A stretch of 64,000 nt of DNA from JAJFHI01 sp050633705. Lineage in GTDB: Bacteria; Pseudomonadota; Alphaproteobacteria; Rhizobiales; Hyphomicrobiaceae. The stretch is taken from the NCBI GenBank assembly GCA_050633705.1, contig JBOEGZ010000008.1, positions 20,176 through 84,175 of the forward strand. The letters run 5' to 3'. The position numbers and the translations under genes were made by a program. Every line of letters starts with the position of its first letter. The stretch's first letter is position 1. The notes beneath the pieces are model-generated. The model made no database searches. It was not told the origin of the DNA and saw only the letters and a list, made by a program, of their open reading frames with translations. Shown one piece after another: positions 17,151 to 27,441 of this stretch.

Positions 17151-20100
17151 ATGAATTTTCTCACGTCATTTGGATTAAACAAATCACGCTTAACAATTTT
17201 GATAATGGTCGGGCTATTGTTGCAAGGACTGATTGTTTATACCGGCCTGCCCAAGCGTGAAAACCCAGCCATTACTATTCGCACCGCAGTTGTGTCAGCG
17301 CAATTTGCTGGTATGGCGCCGGAACGCATAGAAGATCTGATTGTTGTTCCAATTGAACGAAAAGCGCGCGAAGTTGCAGAAATTGAAGATATCAAAACCC
17401 TAATCACAACGGGTAGCGCGGTCATCAAGCTGAACGTCTACGACAACGTCCCAAAAGAAAATCTGGAAAGTGTTTTTCAAGACATTCGCAACCGAATGGA
17501 AGACGTTAAAAACGACCTTCCTGATGGAACGAAAGGTCCGTTCGTCGATACCAACTATGGTGATGTTGCCATTGCGACGTATGCCATAACCGGCGAAGGG
17601 TTCTCTTATGCCGATATGAAAAAAACGGCAGATGATTTGAGAACGCACCTTTACACGGTCGAAGGTGTTTCAAAAGTTACGCTGTATGGGGTTCAAGAGG
17701 AAAGGGTTTGGTTGGAAATTGACAGCCGAAAACTTGCCGCCATTGGCGTACAGCTCAGTCAGGTGCTGCTCGATCTTCAGAATCAAAACGTCATCCTTCC
17801 TGCCGGAGAGTTGGATGCCGATGGCACTACTTTTATTCTAGAGGCTAACGGTGACCTTGGTACGATTGAAGAAATCGGAAATATTCTCACGAAAGTCGAA
17901 GGGCTGAATGGGTTTGTTCGGCTGAAGGATTTGATGAATGTTCGTCGTGGTTATGTTGACCCGAAAGTAAAGCCTGTCTACTACAATGGTCAGCCTGCAA
18001 TTATTGCCAGTGTCGAGATGTCGAATACGGAAGACATCCAGAAACTCGGCAAGCGCCTTGAAAAGGCAGTGAAGAAGTTTGAAGGCACACAGCCGATCGG
18101 AATTTCCTACAACGTTTCCACATTTCAAGAAACCAACGTGACGAGCTCAATTAACAATGCGCTGTCGAATGTTGGGCAGACGTTCATTGTGGTCGTGTTA
18201 GTGATGCTGGTGTTCCTCGGGTTCCGTCCAGCGCTTATCATTGCTTGTATCGTGCCGTTCACCGTAATGTTTGCATTGATGGGCATGAGCTACCTCAGTA
18301 TTGATCTGCAGCAGATTTCAATTGCCGCCGTGATCATTTCGCTGGGACTGCTTGTCGACAACGGGCTTGTGATTGTCGAAGATATTCAGAATCGAATTTC
18401 CCGCGGGGCCACGCCAAAAGAAGCCGCTCTTGCGGCAGGGTCGCAGTTTTTCACCCCCCTCGGGGTTGCATCGATCACCACTGTCTCTGCCTTTGTGCCG
18501 ATGCTTATCCTGGAAGGCGTCGAGGGCGAATTTGCATATTCTCTCGGTGCAGTGGTTGGCGTCATGTTGCTTGGCTCATGGTTAACGGCGATGTACATTT
18601 TGCCAGCATTGAGTGTGTGGTTTGCGAAGAAAAAAACAAACGACGATCTGTCTGCCTCTGAGCCGAGCTTACTGGTAAAGATCTATGGTCGCATGGTTGA
18701 TTTCACACTGGCATATTCCGTTGTTGTTATCGTTGCAGCTTACATCGCTGTTTGGCTTTCAACGATGTTGTTCTCACATGTCAAATCTGAAATGTTTCCG
18801 CTCGCCGAGAGGGCGGAATACCTGATCTATTTGGACATGCCGAAAGGAACCTCTGTGGCGCAGACACAACGCGAAGCCAAAAGCGTCGAGAAGTGGCTGT
18901 CAGATAAGGCTGTCAATCCAGAAGTACGTGACACAACGGTTTTTGTCGGCGATGGCGGCCCGCGTTTTTACCTGGCGCTTAGTCCCGCAGATTCCGACCC
19001 GTCGAGTGCCTTTATCCTTGTCAATACGAAAAGTTCTGACGGAGCGATTGCGTCTGCAAAGCGTGCGCAGCGATATCTTCTTACGCAACATCCCGCAGCC
19101 CGCTTTAAAGTTAAACGTCTATCGATGGGTGGGGGGGAATCTGGAATCGTAGAAGTTGAAATAACAGGCCCCGGTTCTGAAAAGCTTATGAATTATGCCC
19201 GCAAGGTTGAAGCCGCATTCGCCGAAGCGCCAGGCATTGTGCAGAATGAAAATGATTGGGGAAATAAAAGCCTGAAAATTGTAATAAATGTTGCACAGGA
19301 CAAAGCCCGCGAATTGGGCGTGACGTCAAAAGATATCTCCAATGTCATGGACACATTCTTTTCTGGCACCAGCTATTCAACCTTTCGCGATGGAACGGAA
19401 GCAATCCCTATCGTTGTGCGGGCCTCGGAGGGGTTTCGCGATAGTTTGGAAGATTTGGCAAATCTTTCGATAACCGCGGGTGGCCAATTGATCTCCCTCG
19501 ACCAAGTTACGACGTTTGAACCCAAGCTTGAGTACTCTCAGTTGCGCCGGGAAAACCAAGTTCGCCAGATCAAAATATCTGGTAAGAGCGAAAAGTTAGC
19601 GGCAAATGAATTGCTGAATTTCATTATGCCAACGCTTAACAATCTTCAACTTGAGCCCGAATATAAATTGCATGTCGGGGGAGAGACCGAAGACTCCTCT
19701 AAGGTCAACAATCTGTTGTTAGGGGGAATGCCAGCCGCCCTCATGATTATGCTGTCCGCGCTTGTGTATCAGTTTAATTCAGCGCGTCGCGTGTTGCTTA
19801 CATTCATGACAATACCATTGATCATTGTTGGAGCACCGATTGCCCTGCTGATAACCAATCAACCCCTTTCCTTCTTCGCGATTTTGGGCATCATTTCATT
19901 GGCCGGAATTATCATCAACAATGCCATCGTTCTCATTGACCAGATCGACATTGAGCGCGAGCGATTGTCAGTCCGTGATGCCGTGGTCGAAGCCTCTAAG
20001 AAGCGCGTCACTCCGATCTTGCTAACGTCTTTGACAACAATATTTGGATTGTTGCCAATGGCGATTGCTGGAGGGGCGCTGTTTGAGCCGATGGCATCGT

Positions 20101-20213
20101 TGATGATTGGTGGTCTGGCGTTGGCTTCGGTCTTCACATTGTTTTTTGTGCCATGCGCTTATTACCTCTTGTTTGACAATTGGTTTGTTGCCAAGGGCTG
20201 GGCGCGTAAATAA
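17151..20213 (+). CDS. RND family efflux transporter permease
   Basis: A 1020-residue inner-membrane proton-driven pump of the AcrB/MdtB superfamily with two homologous halves of six helices and large periplasmic loops. Seen are the N-terminal helix (LTILIMVGLLLQGL), the helix-4 segment LGLLVDNGLVIVEDI carrying the conserved Asp, and the second-half ISLAGIIINNAIVLID. Length is full. Its substrate cannot be read from sequence. It is co-transcribed with the adaptor gene, followed by a shared terminator region facing the L,D-transpeptidase gene. Confidence 0.95.
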   Translation: MNFLTSFGLNKSRLTILIMVGLLLQGLIVYTGLPKRENPAITIRTAVVSAQFAGMAPERIEDLIVVPIERKAREVAEIEDIKTLITTGSAVIKLNVYDNVPKENLESVFQDIRNRMEDVKNDLPDGTKGPFVDTNYGDVAIATYAITGEGFSYADMKKTADDLRTHLYTVEGVSKVTLYGVQEERVWLEIDSRKLAAIGVQLSQVLLDLQNQNVILPAGELDADGTTFILEANGDLGTIEEIGNILTKVEGLNGFVRLKDLMNVRRGYVDPKVKPVYYNGQPAIIASVEMSNTEDIQKLGKRLEKAVKKFEGTQPIGISYNVSTFQETNVTSSINNALSNVGQTFIVVVLVMLVFLGFRPALIIACIVPFTVMFALMGMSYLSIDLQQISIAAVIISLGLLVDNGLVIVEDIQNRISRGATPKEAALAAGSQFFTPLGVASITTVSAFVPMLILEGVEGEFAYSLGAVVGVMLLGSWLTAMYILPALSVWFAKKKTNDDLSASEPSLLVKIYGRMVDFTLAYSVVVIVAAYIAVWLSTMLFSHVKSEMFPLAERAEYLIYLDMPKGTSVAQTQREAKSVEKWLSDKAVNPEVRDTTVFVGDGGPRFYLALSPADSDPSSAFILVNTKSSDGAIASAKRAQRYLLTQHPAARFKVKRLSMGGGESGIVEVEITGPGSEKLMNYARKVEAAFAEAPGIVQNENDWGNKSLKIVINVAQDKARELGVTSKDISNVMDTFFSGTSYSTFRDGTEAIPIVVRASEGFRDSLEDLANLSITAGGQLISLDQVTTFEPKLEYSQLRRENQVRQIKISGKSEKLAANELLNFIMPTLNNLQLEPEYKLHVGGETEDSSKVNNLLLGGMPAALMIMLSALVYQFNSARRVLLTFMTIPLIIVGAPIALLITNQPLSFFAILGIISLAGIIINNAIVLIDQIDIERERLSVRDAVVEASKKRVTPILLTSLTTIFGLLPMAIAGGALFEPMASLMIGGLALASVFTLFFVPCAYYLLFDNWFVAKGWARK

Positions 20214-20292
20214 AACCAAGGCGGCGGCGTAACGGGCTGGAGAAATCACTGCTCGCTTGGCTAAGCGAAACGAACTATGCGTGGTGACAAAC

Positions 20293-20328
20293 AAAAAACG
20301 GGCCCAGCATCTGCCAGACCCGTTTTCA
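20293..20328. terminator. Bidirectional intrinsic terminator between RND and L,D-transpeptidase genes
   Basis: An inverted repeat AAAACGGG (20295–20302) / CCCGTTTT (20319–20326) is flanked by an A-run on the left and a T-run on the right. On the minus strand it ends in six T residues and would terminate the L,D-transpeptidase transcript; on the plus strand it has four. Confidence 0.75.
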
Positions 20329-20377
20329 AAATTACTCGTAGAACCAATTCAAGCCAATCGGCGAATGCTTTTTTGAT

Positions 20378-20962
20378 TTAGCCTTTATAGCGTTTCCAAG
20401 TCACAGTGACTTTCGTGCCCGTTGGAACGCGACGGTAGAGATCTTCTGCGTCTTCGTTGGTCATGCGGATGCAGCCTTTGGAAACTGCGGTGCCGATGGT
20501 CCAAGGTGCGTCAGTTCCGTGAATGCGGTAAAGGCTAGCACCTAAATATAGCGCCCGTGTGCCAAGTGGGTTTTGTGGATGACCGCCTGGAACGTGAGCT
20601 GGCAGTTTTGGATTTTCACGTCGCATTTGAGGTGTCGGTGTCCAGCCTGGATTGCGCCGTTTTTGCGAGACATGCGTTACGCCTGACCAGCGGCTCTGCT
20701 GGCGTGGAACAGCAATTGGGTAGGCGATGGCCTGACCACGCTTGTTGATCCAGTAGAGTTGGCGATCGCCGAAGCTGACGATGATTTGGCGGGGGCGATA
20801 CTTCGATGAGAATGAAACGCTCGAGCCGTTGTAGCCTCCGCTACCACCGAACAGAAAAGAAAATAGATCCTGCGCTGACGCCTTTGAAGGGAGCGCGGTA
20901 GCTATTAGTGCGACGGCAGCAACTGCTGTTGCAATGCTGCGAAGGTTCCGGACAAAGTTCAT
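20378..20962 (-). CDS. L,D-transpeptidase (YkuD/ErfK family)
   Basis: A 194-residue exported enzyme that makes 3-3 peptidoglycan crosslinks or attaches proteins to peptidoglycan. Signal peptide residues 1–30 (ending in KASAQD), then the YkuD domain with PRQIIVSFGDRQLYW at its start and the catalytic motif: HGT followed by SKGCIRM (nucleophile Cys). It lacks a separate peptidoglycan-binding domain. It is transcribed leftwards, ending just before a strong terminator; the upstream 550 nt contain no gene. Confidence 0.94.
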   Translation of the reverse strand: MNFVRNLRSIATAVAAVALIATALPSKASAQDLFSFLFGGSGGYNGSSVSFSSKYRPRQIIVSFGDRQLYWINKRGQAIAYPIAVPRQQSRWSGVTHVSQKRRNPGWTPTPQMRRENPKLPAHVPGGHPQNPLGTRALYLGASLYRIHGTDAPWTIGTAVSKGCIRMTNEDAEDLYRRVPTGTKVTVTWKRYKG

Positions 20963-21519
20963 CGGGTATCCCTATATGTAACACGTGGTTAGAAACGGAA
21001 GCGCGCGCAATTCGCGCCAAGAAAGGCATAAGCAACCTATTCGCAAACTATGGCGTGACAGTGCCTGTTTGGCGAAATTACGGCAAGTGGCCAACCGACC
21101 AAATTCTCGTGATATGAACCGTAATCTTACATGTCTTTAGATACTGTTTCCGTTAAGCAACAGTGAATATGGTTGTTTGCATTCTGACTATTACCCACAC
21201 GTTAACCGCAGTTTTGCGGCGCTTTAATCCTTGGATATTTGTTTTTTACGGAAAGAACAGCGGTCTATGTCGCAAAGTTCAGATGCTTAGGACTTTTTGT
21301 CTCTGCCCTATATCGCCTTGAATGAAACGATTCCGTGGTTGCTGGCTTTGGGGTCAATCGCCAGTTTTGGCAGCAATATGGTAGCCTAATGAAGTCGCCA
21401 TCAGGGGCTTGAGCTGTTGCAACACGTGTGAGCTGACCGGATCAAAAGCCAGAATTTTTCAGGCGTGCTGGGATTGTTTTGTGGTCGGATCAAGTTGCGT
21501 TGTTTGCAGACCTTTGGTC
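20963..21519. other. Gap of about 550 nt without a gene
   Basis: It lies upstream of the L,D-transpeptidase gene and downstream of opgC, both leftward. It must contain the transpeptidase promoter. Only short frames with atypical composition are seen. No hairpin with a T-run was found after opgC. Confidence 0.5.
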
Positions 21520-22692
21520 TCACGTTCGATGCGTCTTGGTGCTATTTGCCCAAGGTGCGGATTTAAACCAGCCAACAATGTAAGCCGTTGCGACGAGCAA
21601 CGCGCAGCCCGTTAAATTGACAATGGCCACCGTGAGAAAATCCTTGCCCCAGTAATCGAGAATAATCCCACCCAAACGCGACAACAACAAGCCAACAAGA
21701 AACGTCGATAGGGCTTGTTGTCCGACTTTACGGCAGATGTTTGTAAGCCAACCTTGCGACAGCCTTTTGCCGCCTTCACCAGCTGCTGCATAAGCGAGAT
21801 AAGCTAACGCTAGAAAGTGAATGTAGCGCAAGGGACGAAAGGTTGTCTTTCCCATGGCGTAAAGAATGTCTTCACGCCAAGCGAAGTTGGGATCGAGCCA
21901 TTGGTAAAGCGGAAAATACTTCAGAGGGAACATGACAGCGATAACTGTAATGGCAGCAATTACGAGCGTGCGATTGATGGGCGGCGCAGGCAGCCATTTC
22001 ATAATAAAGGCAAAGCCTGTGAAGAAGACAAGTTGCCAAGCGAAGGGGTGGAAAAACCATTTGCGGTCACTCCACGGTTCTGCAGGAAGCTGGAGGTAGC
22101 CCATCGTTGAGACAACATAGAGACCGACAATGAAGGCGAAAACGGCCCATCGATTGAGGTAGGATAAGGCCATAACAATCGGCATCATTGCCAATATCAC
22201 CAAATACATCGGCAGGATGTCGAAAAAGTTGGGCACATAAGTCAGCGTCATGAAACCCAGCAAGTTCGTGCTGGTATCGGTGACGAGAAACGGGATCAGA
22301 TTAAGTTTGGCGACGTATTTATCGCCAACCCCGAGCCACGTATTCATCGCGATCATAACTGCTGTAATCGCAACAAAACTTCCGATATGCGCCCAGTAAA
22401 CTTGCCAACAGCGAAATAAGACGCGCGCCGTCCCTAGCCAGAAACTTTGGTATTTAAACACAGCGCCAAAGGCGATTGCTGATGCCATGCCGGAGCAGAA
22501 TACGAAAATTTCTGTAGCGTCGGAAAAGCCAAACCGGGCGGGTATCCATGCCGACCACGGGTTGCCCGGCAAATGGGAGATGAAGATGATAAACATGCCA
22601 ATGCCGCGGAAAAAGTCGAGCCGGACATCACGAACGCGTCGCGTCGCTTGAGGCGTCTTCGATAACGGGGGTGTGTTAGATGCGTCCGGCAT
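21520..22692 (-). CDS. opgC: OpgC family membrane acyltransferase-like protein
   Basis: A 390-residue polytopic inner-membrane protein with about ten helices. The N-terminal RRVRDVRLDFFRGIGMF and the following SHLPGNPW, then FGFSDATEIFVFCSG, are typical of OpgC, which adds succinyl groups to osmoregulated periplasmic glucans. The ATG at 22692 is chosen. This start overlaps the end of the TPP-enzyme gene by 17 nt, so the two are translationally coupled. No glucan synthase (opgG/opgH/ndvB) is present in the window, so the acceptor must be made elsewhere. Confidence 0.85.
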   Translation of the reverse strand: MPDASNTPPLSKTPQATRRVRDVRLDFFRGIGMFIIFISHLPGNPWSAWIPARFGFSDATEIFVFCSGMASAIAFGAVFKYQSFWLGTARVLFRCWQVYWAHIGSFVAITAVMIAMNTWLGVGDKYVAKLNLIPFLVTDTSTNLLGFMTLTYVPNFFDILPMYLVILAMMPIVMALSYLNRWAVFAFIVGLYVVSTMGYLQLPAEPWSDRKWFFHPFAWQLVFFTGFAFIMKWLPAPPINRTLVIAAITVIAVMFPLKYFPLYQWLDPNFAWREDILYAMGKTTFRPLRYIHFLALAYLAYAAAGEGGKRLSQGWLTNICRKVGQQALSTFLVGLLLSRLGGIILDYWGKDFLTVAIVNLTGCALLVATAYIVGWFKSAPWANSTKTHRT

Positions 22693-24301
22693 AGGCTTCT
22701 GCTTCAATTTCGGCAACAATGACAGTAAAAGTTTCGCATGCGTAGGCGGCAGTGAGCGCGCGGGCGAGCGATTGTGCTGACGTGACGCGCTCTCCTTTGC
22801 CGCCAAAAGCTTCTGCAATATCCTCAAACCGTGTTGCTCCTAGTTTAACACCGGCTTGTGCGAGTCCCGCCTGACGTTGCTTGAGTTCGATCAGGGCAAG
22901 GCTGTGGTCTTGTAAAACAATAATTACGACCGGCAAGCTTTGATCGCGTAATGTGGCAAGTTCACCCAGTCCCATTTCAAGACCACCGTCTCCAACCACG
23001 CTAATCGCTGTGATCTCTGGCGCGGCTTTACGGGCGCCGGTCGCTAAAGGAACAGCGGCCCCCATAGTGCAAAAGCCAGCGGACTGCAAAAGCGTATTGG
23101 GTGTTTGGAACCGCATCATTTGGCTCAAGAGAATACGGTGGGCGCCGGAATCAACCGTGACGATCGAATTTTCCGGTTTGGTGTCTTGAAGAACAGTAAA
23201 AACCGAGTGTGGTCCCCAATCAGTTGGCGGCTTGAAGGCTTGCAGTAAGTCATTCTTTGCAGCACTTGGCGCACCGTCAGGCCACTTGGCAGGCGTGTCA
23301 GGAGCTTCGGGATGGTCCAGCACCGTTTGCAAAATCAGCTCCGTTGGGCCTTCGATATGAAGATCACCGCGGTGCATTCCATGATCTGCCACTGGCGGTC
23401 CAAGCGCGATTACGTGTTGGTTGGGCTTAAACGGTTGGCACCATGGTTGACGCATTTCGATTGGGTCGTAACCAACGAGCAAAATCAGATCACTTTGAGC
23501 GACGAGTGGTAATATTGTTTTATCTGCCAGGGGAGAGAGCCCTGCAGCACCCAGGCTCAGGGGGTGGTCTTCGTCGATTGTACCCTTGGCTTTATAAGTC
23601 GTGAGCACTGGAATTTGATAATTCTCAGCAAGTTTGGTCAGGGCTGGGCCAGCGCCGTCTTTCACGGCGTCGAGACCTGCAATCATAATCGGGCGTTGGG
23701 ACTTTTCCAATGCGCGGTAAACAAGAGAAAATTCAGGGCTATCGGGTGTGTACTTCGGGCGTGGTTTCGGTGTGTTTTTAACGACGGCGTCATCAGCTGT
23801 TGCCAGCTTTGCCGCAGTTTCTGGAGCTAGATCGATGTGCACGGGTCCCATAGGATGAGCCATCGCCACCGAAATTGCACGCGCGACGGTCGCGCCGACG
23901 CCTTCGGTTTCAACCTCGAAGCTGGCTTTCACGAGTGGGTGCAATAATTTTTTGTGGTCGACAACCTGATGCGTGTAAGTTCCGCGGATGTTGTGATCAA
24001 CGACACCTGAAATTACAATCAGTGGGACATGCTCTTGGGACGCATCCGCGATCCCATTGACGGCATTGGCAAGTCCCGGACCGAGCGTGGTCACAAGTAG
24101 TCCTGGCGCGCCGGTGACACTAAATGCACCTGCCGCCATGATGGCAGCGGCTGTTTCATGCCTTGCGAGGGTAAATTCAACGCCCGCCTGATTGAGCGCA
24201 TCAACCAGAGTGACAACCTCACCACCCGGCATACCAAAGGCGTGGCGAATGTCATGTGCCGAGAGGGTTTCAGCGACGATGTCTGCAACGCGTGCGGTCA
24301 A
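22676..24301 (-). CDS. Thiamine pyrophosphate-dependent enzyme, acetolactate synthase-like
   Basis: A 541-residue three-domain TPP enzyme (pyrimidine-binding, central, pyrophosphate-binding). The catalytic Glu is in LARHETAAAIMAAG, and the cofactor motif begins GDGGLEMGLGEL and closes with VLQDHS in place of the usual Asn pair. Relatives include acetolactate synthase, glyoxylate carboligase and 2-oxoacid decarboxylases; no regulatory ilvN-type subunit gene is adjacent, arguing against anabolic ilvB. The only start in register is TTG 24301, without a strong ribosome site. Exact reaction unassigned. Confidence 0.85.
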   Translation of the reverse strand: MTARVADIVAETLSAHDIRHAFGMPGGEVVTLVDALNQAGVEFTLARHETAAAIMAAGAFSVTGAPGLLVTTLGPGLANAVNGIADASQEHVPLIVISGVVDHNIRGTYTHQVVDHKKLLHPLVKASFEVETEGVGATVARAISVAMAHPMGPVHIDLAPETAAKLATADDAVVKNTPKPRPKYTPDSPEFSLVYRALEKSQRPIMIAGLDAVKDGAGPALTKLAENYQIPVLTTYKAKGTIDEDHPLSLGAAGLSPLADKTILPLVAQSDLILLVGYDPIEMRQPWCQPFKPNQHVIALGPPVADHGMHRGDLHIEGPTELILQTVLDHPEAPDTPAKWPDGAPSAAKNDLLQAFKPPTDWGPHSVFTVLQDTKPENSIVTVDSGAHRILLSQMMRFQTPNTLLQSAGFCTMGAAVPLATGARKAAPEITAISVVGDGGLEMGLGELATLRDQSLPVVIIVLQDHSLALIELKQRQAGLAQAGVKLGATRFEDIAEAFGGKGERVTSAQSLARALTAAYACETFTVIVAEIEAEAYAGRI

Positions 24302-24478
24302 TGTCTTGAGGCCATGGTTGGAGTGACGATTGGGCCATCAAGGCAAATGAACGCAGCCTTGACACCAGCGGCTGCGGATTGGTTCCGCCCGCCTTTGGCC
24401 TGTGTCGGTGGTGTCATGGTTCTCATGGATGGTCTTTTTCTGGAGAAACAATTTTAAATCAGCCGGATCTCACCGCTG

Positions 24479-25864
24479 TTAATGGAACATCGTCGATGAT
24501 GCGATCTCAGACAACTCATTTCGAACCTCGCGGTCGCTCGCATTCGACAGACGGCGGTTAACGAGGTCAATGAACTGATCGCTGCTGCGTTGATTGGCAC
24601 GTAAGCGGATGATGGATTCTGTCTGATTGCGGTCGCCACCGTCTGCGGCGGCCAACAACAAGGTTCGCAGGAACACATCGCGCTGGGCATGGCTGCCGCC
24701 GATACATTGCAGGCGTTCGGCAATACCTGTCAGGTCGTTTTGAAGTGCCACGCCGTGGTCTTTGCGCGATGCGACGATGACACGTGCCAGTTCTGCGCCA
24801 ACACGGGCGGCAACTTTTGCCTGATCGCCCGTGCTGCGTTCTGCACTCGCGTGCAGCTCGTCGACAAGTTCCAACGCGCCCAGGTGATCGCCCGACGCCA
24901 CAAGTGCCATTAAGAAGTGAAGAGCACCAAAAACATAGGTCGCGTCGCGGCGTTGATTGACGGCTATTTCGCGCAACTTCTCCCAGCGATCGCCAACATC
25001 AACGCCTTCTTGTTCCAACCGCCAAAGCATAGAAGCCGCATTGGCCATGTCGCGAAAATCTTGCGACGGTGTTGGTGAGATGTCTTTGTCATAAAGCTCA
25101 AGTACGGACGTGTGATCACCGAGCTCAAGTCGAAACAGGCCGAGATGCCAAGCAAGGTGAAAACCGAAGTTGTTACACTTTGGCCAAAGTGGGCGAGAGG
25201 TTTCGAGCCATTTGGCGCCTTCTTCGGTGCGCTGGTTCATTTCCATGACGTGACTTACGGCATGCAAACCCCAAGCGTCGGCGGGTTCGAGTAAGACACC
25301 TTGACGACCTGTTGATTCTGCTTCGCGATAGTGGCCGCACTCTTCTAAACCGAAGGCATGGCAACCAAGCAAATAGCCATAGCCGCCCACGTCTTTTGAC
25401 CAAGCTGGTAGGACTGTCGCTGTGGTTGCGAGCATTTTATCGGGTTGGCCAGACATGAAGCGAAGCCCATGGCCAAGTTTAACGGCCAGGAAGTCTCGGG
25501 GATGCAGGATCAGGTGGTCTTCAATGCGATGCGCTGCGGCCTGCATGCGACCGGCGGCGCTTAATTCCAAGGTTTCGACCAAAGCCCGCTCGCTCGGCGT
25601 TCCGTTGTGGATACGCTTCAAACACGCCCGCGCTTGTTTTGCCAACTCACGACCGGCAATCATGTCATTTTGTTTTGCCAGTAAAACCGTGCCAATGCCT
25701 TTTAGTGCAATGCCAGCGCAAAAGTCCGGGTCACTTTCCAGTGCTTTTGTCAGGCTGTCACCGAGCGGTTGATGTGCAGCAACAGCGACAACGGCGTCTT
25801 CATACGCGCTCACGGCGGCGTCACTCGAGGTTGTGTGTTGGCCACCGAAACGGTCGGTTTTCAT
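24479..25864 (-). CDS. TTC38-like tetratricopeptide repeat protein
   Basis: A 461-residue soluble protein built of helical TPR-like repeats, resembling the bacterial homologues of the eukaryotic protein TTC38. Typical segments are the N-terminal AYEDAVVAVAAHQPLGDSL, then DDFLAVKLGHGLRF-like and GCHAFGLEECGHY, and LHAVSHVMEMNQRTEEG. No signal peptide and no catalytic motif. The ATG at 25864 follows GGAGAAGAAC, a good ribosome site. It is upstream of, and on the same strand as, the TPP enzyme and opgC, with 177 nt between. Function unknown; a scaffolding role is only the usual inference for TPR proteins. Confidence 0.82.
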   Translation of the reverse strand: MKTDRFGGQHTTSSDAAVSAYEDAVVAVAAHQPLGDSLTKALESDPDFCAGIALKGIGTVLLAKQNDMIAGRELAKQARACLKRIHNGTPSERALVETLELSAAGRMQAAAHRIEDHLILHPRDFLAVKLGHGLRFMSGQPDKMLATTATVLPAWSKDVGGYGYLLGCHAFGLEECGHYREAESTGRQGVLLEPADAWGLHAVSHVMEMNQRTEEGAKWLETSRPLWPKCNNFGFHLAWHLGLFRLELGDHTSVLELYDKDISPTPSQDFRDMANAASMLWRLEQEGVDVGDRWEKLREIAVNQRRDATYVFGALHFLMALVASGDHLGALELVDELHASAERSTGDQAKVAARVGAELARVIVASRKDHGVALQNDLTGIAERLQCIGGSHAQRDVFLRTLLLAAADGGDRNQTESIIRLRANQRSSDQFIDLVNRRLSNASDREVRNELSEIASSTMFH

Positions 25865-26413
25865 GTTCTTCTCCGCTTGTCCACTTGCTGGTTGTTGGTT
25901 TTGCGCTCAAACCAGCTCGCGTTTGTAATAATCATCCGAATCACAGCGTCGCATTACAAAATGCTCACCGCATGAAGGCATCTTCGAGGCAGAAGTAGCT
26001 GGCTGGCTTGAAACCCACCTGAAACCGAGTGACTTGCTTCTTCTGCCGATCAATGGCCGTGCAAATCTTGGGCTTGGGGAATTGAGATTGCTAATCACTC
26101 GACATCACACTGTTGCGAGCAAAATAGGCCTAACGGGCGGCAATAAGCCTGACAGACCTCAAAATCGGCAAATTCGCTTAAAACCGACCAGCCTTTGCTC
26201 CAATTTTCGGCAAAAATGTCAAAGTTTTCATGTTGTGTACCCATTTTTGTTTCGAACGATTTGAAAACAGCCATTGTCAATATCTTGTGATCGCCAACCC
26301 CTTTGGCAGACGCCATTTACCAATTAATGCTGTCATGACACTGCCAACAGCTTTTTGTGCGGGCGTGTGACACGCTGCCTGCATTTTTTTGACCATTGGG
26401 AGGCCTTTTAAAC
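25865..26413. other. Divergent gap of about 550 nt
   Basis: It separates the leftward TPR gene from the rightward esterase gene. Only short shadow-like frames are present. A T-run followed by GACCATTGGGAGG near 26386–26404 is the esterase leader and ribosome site. No other structure recognised. Confidence 0.5.
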
Positions 26414-27343
26414 GTGATTGTTCTTGTTCGACGTCGTCTTCGGTCTCTTTTTAGCACAGAGCACCGGACGCGAACTCGATCAACGATCACGGTCTGCCTT
26501 GGTCTTTGCGCGATCATTGTTGTTTGTGTGATTGGCTTGGGGGACGGAGTGGCTGGGGCTGCAAAGTCTGAAGCCCGATCTCAGTTGCCTTGTTCGCCGT
26601 CACGCCCGTGCACGGCGCAATCGCTGCAGTATATTGCAATCCCGCCTCGGAATTGGAATGGCCGTGACCGGCTTCGTGTCGCGCTGTGGTTGCATGGCTA
26701 CGGACGTACGGCTCATATCCCCGCGCGCAACAAGAAGCTTGTGCAAGTGTTCGACAAGCATAATTTTCTGTTCATCGCGCCGAGTGGATACAACAAGGCT
26801 TGGGCGGTTCCAGGTGCACCACCGACAGGTCGAGATGATATTTCTTACATCGCGGATGTACTCAACGATGTGGGCAACCATTACCCGATATCACGTGACG
26901 ATTCGGTTGTGCTTGGCTTTTCCCTTGGCGCATCATTTGTTTGGACGTTGGCATGCCAGCGCCCTGACTTATTTCGCTATCACATCGCAATAGCAGGAGG
27001 CTTCTGGCGGCCTCATCCCAAAGAGTGTGCCACAGGGCCGCTCAACTTGCTTCATATCCATGGTGAGAAAGATGGTGTTGTTCCATTGCATGGTCGCAAG
27101 ATTGGTTCGCGGTGGTATCAAGGCGATGTGCCACAAGGGTTGGCATTTTGGCGGTTTACAAAAGGCTGCGAAGACTTCGGGCAACCGTATGCGGGTTCGG
27201 GCGGATCGACCTGTCGCAATGCGCAAAATTGCAAATCAAAACAAGACACGTCGATTATTTCATGCCGACATTCTGGTGGCCATATTGTTAAGCCGTCATG
27301 GGTTAATTGGGCTTTGGGCCAGATCGCCAAAGCGGTTAAGTGA
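26414..27343 (+). CDS. Exported alpha/beta-hydrolase esterase (PHB depolymerase/LpqC-like)
   Basis: A 309-residue hydrolase. An N-terminal basic stretch is followed by a hydrophobic signal/anchor (about residues 26–45). The catalytic core shows the oxyanion segment LWLHGYGRT, the nucleophile elbow GFSLGAS, an Asp in GEKDGVVPL and the His in RHSGGHIVKPSW. Extra Cys residues (LPCSPSRPC, CRNAQNC) suggest disulfides and a periplasmic or secreted location. The GTG at 26414 sits about 10 nt after GGGAGG; a TTG at 26396 would overlap that site. It resembles esterases acting on polyester or feruloyl-type substrates; the actual substrate is unknown. Confidence 0.83.
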   Translation: MIVLVRRRLRSLFSTEHRTRTRSTITVCLGLCAIIVVCVIGLGDGVAGAAKSEARSQLPCSPSRPCTAQSLQYIAIPPRNWNGRDRLRVALWLHGYGRTAHIPARNKKLVQVFDKHNFLFIAPSGYNKAWAVPGAPPTGRDDISYIADVLNDVGNHYPISRDDSVVLGFSLGASFVWTLACQRPDLFRYHIAIAGGFWRPHPKECATGPLNLLHIHGEKDGVVPLHGRKIGSRWYQGDVPQGLAFWRFTKGCEDFGQPYAGSGGSTCRNAQNCKSKQDTSIISCRHSGGHIVKPSWVNWALGQIAKAVK

Positions 27344-27441
27344 TTTGGCTTTTATGCCCGTCAAACTTGAATTGGCCAAGGTCTGTGACTTGGGTTAAGT
27401 AAGGCGCTCAGTAAGCACTCGTTGTTTTATGAGGTCGAAAA

